NCBI GenBank assembly: GCA_002315315.1 | Contig: DCGT01000034.1 | Span: 1-7,225, forward strand | DNA: 7,225 nucleotides | Origin: Faecalibacterium sp. UBA1771 | Lineage (GTDB): Bacteria > Bacillota > Clostridia > Oscillospirales > Ruminococcaceae | Direction: 5' to 3' | Shown: piece after piece, positions 5,336 through 7,225 of the stretch | Numbering within the stretch: the stretch's first letter is position 1 | How the letters are laid out: the number at the start of each line of letters is the position of its first letter | Made by a program: the position numbers and the translations under genes | Notes under the pieces: model-generated | What the model saw: only the letters and a program-made list of their open reading frames with translations | Told to the model about the DNA's origin: nothing | The model's database searches: none

Positions 5336-6805
5336 ATGAAACGAAGCAGCGGAATTTTGTGTCATATTTCATCGTTGCCGTCAAGGTACGGTATCGGGTC
5401 GTTAGGACGCGAGAGCTTTGAATTTACGGATTTTCTTTCCTCGGCGGGTCAGACTGTTTGGCAGATACTGCCCATATCTCCGACCGGCTTCGGCGATTCG
5501 CCCTATTCGCCGCTTTCCGCATTTGCAGGCAACCCTTATTTTATCAGTCTTGAATTGCTTGCCTTTGAGCATCTGTTGACCGATGAGGAGCTTGAACAGG
5601 CGGTGACCTACAGCGAAACGGTCGATTACGGCTTTGTCTACTCCACAAGAAGCCGTCTTTTAAAGCTTGCCGCAGACCGCTTTGCAGGCGATAAAAGGTA
5701 CGACGATTTCGTGTCAAATAATGCATATTGGCTTGATGATTATTCGTTCTTTATGGCACTTAAATCGTATTTCGGCAGTAGACCGCTCGACGAATGGGAC
5801 GATGCAGTGCGTTTTGCCGAGCCTGACGAAACAGAACGCTTACGCACCGAGCTTTCGTATGAAATCGAGGTTTTTAAAAGGATACAGTATTTTTTCCAAA
5901 AGCAGTTTACAATGCTTAAAAACTATGCCGCGGCAAGAGGAGTAAGACTTCTCGGCGATATACCCGTATATGTTCCGTATGATTCCGCCGATTTTTTTGC
6001 CGAGCGTAAAAACTTTTTGACCGATAGTGATGGCAGACCGTCGCTTGTTTCAGGAGTACCGCCGGACTATTTTTCCGAAAGCGGTCAGCTTTGGGGTACG
6101 CCTGTCTATGATTGGAAATTTATGAAATCTGACGGTTATAAATGGTGGCTGGCGAGACTTCGTCGTCAATCCGAGCTTTTTGACGCTGTGCGAATCGACC
6201 ATTTCAGAGGTTTTTCGGAGTTTTGGGCGGTACCTGCCGGTGCGCGGGACGCTAAGGAGGGTAGCTGGCTTAAGGCTTGCGGAAAAGAACTTTTTAAAGC
6301 GGTAAGTAAAGAATTGCCGACGCTTGAAATACTCGCTGAGGATTTGGGAACGATTGATGACGGTGTTCACGAATTGCTCGACGAAACGGGATTTGCGGGA
6401 ATGAAGGTACTGCAATTTGCATTTGACGGCAGTGATTCGGCATATCTGCCTAAAAATTATACTGAAAATTGTATTGTCTATACGGGGACGCACGACAACG
6501 ACACTTCAAAAGGCTTTCTCGACAGTGACAGCGACGAGGCAAAGAGAGCCTTGGAGCTGCTCGGAGAGGGCAGTGACAGCGCAGTAAGACGATTTATACG
6601 CCTTGCAATGCAATCGGTCGCGGCTTTATGCATAATACCGATGCAGGATTGGCTTGAAAAGGATTCGACGGCACGGATGAACACACCGTCGACCGACATC
6701 GGAAACTGGTGCTGGCGGTTGAAGGATGATGAATTGAGCGAGCTGACAGCCGAAAAAATACGCGCCGAGACTGCCGTGGCGGAAAGGCTTAATCAAGATG
6801 AGTAA
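5336..6805 (+). CDS. malQ: 4-alpha-glucanotransferase (amylomaltase, GH77)
   Basis: 489-residue cytoplasmic enzyme that moves 1,4-alpha-glucan segments between malto-oligosaccharides, releasing glucose, in maltodextrin or glycogen metabolism. The whole GH77 pattern is present: N-terminal SSGILCHISSLPS; GDSPYSPLSAFAGNPY (about 54-68); GDIPVYVPYDSAD; GVPPDYFSESGQLWGTPVYD (about 240-259); FDAVRIDHFRG with nucleophile Asp288; EILAEDLG with acid/base Glu335; YTGTHDNDT with stabilising Asp387; and RMNTPSTDIGNWCWR. Length is normal for the short bacterial class. The start is taken as ATG 5336, because MKRSSGIL matches the usual family N-terminus; a GTG at 5330 would add two residues. The ribosome site is weak (GTGAG). 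The stop overlaps the next gene by 8 bases, so that gene is likely co-translated. The glucose released could feed the hexokinase at the window's start. Confidence 0.96.
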   Translation: MKRSSGILCHISSLPSRYGIGSLGRESFEFTDFLSSAGQTVWQILPISPTGFGDSPYSPLSAFAGNPYFISLELLAFEHLLTDEELEQAVTYSETVDYGFVYSTRSRLLKLAADRFAGDKRYDDFVSNNAYWLDDYSFFMALKSYFGSRPLDEWDDAVRFAEPDETERLRTELSYEIEVFKRIQYFFQKQFTMLKNYAAARGVRLLGDIPVYVPYDSADFFAERKNFLTDSDGRPSLVSGVPPDYFSESGQLWGTPVYDWKFMKSDGYKWWLARLRRQSELFDAVRIDHFRGFSEFWAVPAGARDAKEGSWLKACGKELFKAVSKELPTLEILAEDLGTIDDGVHELLDETGFAGMKVLQFAFDGSDSAYLPKNYTENCIVYTGTHDNDTSKGFLDSDSDEAKRALELLGEGSDSAVRRFIRLAMQSVAALCIIPMQDWLEKDSTARMNTPSTDIGNWCWRLKDDELSELTAEKIRAETAVAERLNQDE

Positions 6806-7225
6806 TACATTTTTATACATACTTCCGCTGGTACTTGTTCTCGTTTCCAATGTGTTCTATCAGATTAGCGCAAAGTCGGTGCCTGCAGAGATGAACCCGC
6901 TTGCGTCGCTTACCGTCACATATCTTGTCGGCGCGGTAACGTCTCTTGTGCTTTATTATCTTCTCAACCGCGGCGCAAATATTATAAAGGAGTATGCCAA
7001 GCTTAATTGGGCACCGTTTGTGCTCGGACTTGTTGTGGTCGGTCTTGAGGTGGGATTTATCTACGCCTACAAAGCGGGTTGGCAGGTCAGTACGGCGCAG
7101 ATTGTACAGTCTGCCGTGCTTGCCGTGATACTCATTTTTGTCGGAAAATTTATTTACGGCGAGCCGTTGACGCCGAATAAGATCATCGGCATAATCGTAT
7201 GCCTTGCGGGGCTGCTGATTATTAA
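6798..7225 (+). CDS. DMT/EamA-family membrane transporter (3'-truncated by window)
   Basis: 142 residues are visible and the frame is still open at the window end. The start is ATG at 6798, inside the last codons of malQ (8-base overlap), with a GGAAAGG site 10 bases upstream. Five hydrophobic helices can be seen: about 4-22, 34-56, 71-91, 98-117 and 127-142. The end of helix four runs into FIYGEPLTPNKIIGIIVCLAGLL, the classic closing motif of an EamA domain. Because a complete EamA domain (about 140 residues) has already passed, the protein is probably a single-domain, five-helix DMT member that ends just past the window; a two-domain protein of about 300 residues cannot be excluded. Substrate unknown. 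Coupling to malQ hints at a link with sugar metabolism, but such pairings are often incidental. Confidence 0.8.
   Translation, partial: MSNTFLYILPLVLVLVSNVFYQISAKSVPAEMNPLASLTVTYLVGAVTSLVLYYLLNRGANIIKEYAKLNWAPFVLGLVVVGLEVGFIYAYKAGWQVSTAQIVQSAVLAVILIFVGKFIYGEPLTPNKIIGIIVCLAGLLII

Noticed and set aside
5171..5365. Minus-strand open frame across the malQ promoter region
   Set aside because: It contains the hairpin, promoter and leader of malQ, has tract-driven low-complexity sequence and no family resemblance.

Overview
The window looks like an ordinary chromosomal housekeeping stretch from a low-to-mid GC Firmicute, most likely an anaerobic gut-type member of the Clostridia (Oscillospirales/Ruminococcaceae-like). 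The grounds are GC close to half by eye, strong Gram-positive Shine-Dalgarno sites (AGGAG, GAGGG, GAGGTGAT), two lipoproteins with Gram-positive-style lipoboxes, a zinc-ribbon/single-membrane-helix protein, and a eukaryotic-type hexokinase of the kind known from Clostridia. The taxonomic call is inference only.

Layout. Bases 1-1889 (+): the 3' part of a hexokinase gene, whose start lies before the window, overlaps by 4 bases a PrsA/SurA-like lipoprotein that has lost the usual parvulin histidines. Bases 1890-2858 (+): a good sigma-70-type promoter, a leader of about 100 bases, and a zinc-ribbon membrane protein with an extracytoplasmic beta-rich C-terminal domain, closed by a strong hairpin at 2869-2901. 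Bases 2959-3638 (-): a two-gene unit made of a previously hidden 29-codon hydrophobic peptide (TTG start, near-consensus RBS) followed by an HD-domain phosphohydrolase. Bases 3639-3756 are a divergent promoter region. Bases 3757-5076 (+): an extracellular solute-binding lipoprotein of the sugar type with no permease or ATPase genes beside it. Bases 5077-5335 are a structured intergenic region with a near-perfect palindrome, a nested hairpin with a 12-bp outer stem, a clear promoter and a leader hairpin. Bases 5336-7225 (+): malQ (4-alpha-glucanotransferase, GH77) and, overlapping it by 8 bases, the start of a DMT/EamA-family membrane protein that runs off the end of the window.

Functionally, hexokinase, a sugar-type binding protein and 4-alpha-glucanotransferase point to uptake and breakdown of malto-oligosaccharides or other glucans to glucose and then glucose-6-phosphate. 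These three are separated by unrelated genes and by their own promoters, so this is a loose neighbourhood and not one operon. I found no RNA gene, mobile element, CRISPR array, phage gene or defence system, and no gene-free stretch longer than 300 bases. I do not think the window contains a dramatic new system. The most unusual items are the unlisted 29-aa membrane peptide, the histidine-less PrsA-like protein fused translationally to hexokinase, and the structured region in front of malQ.
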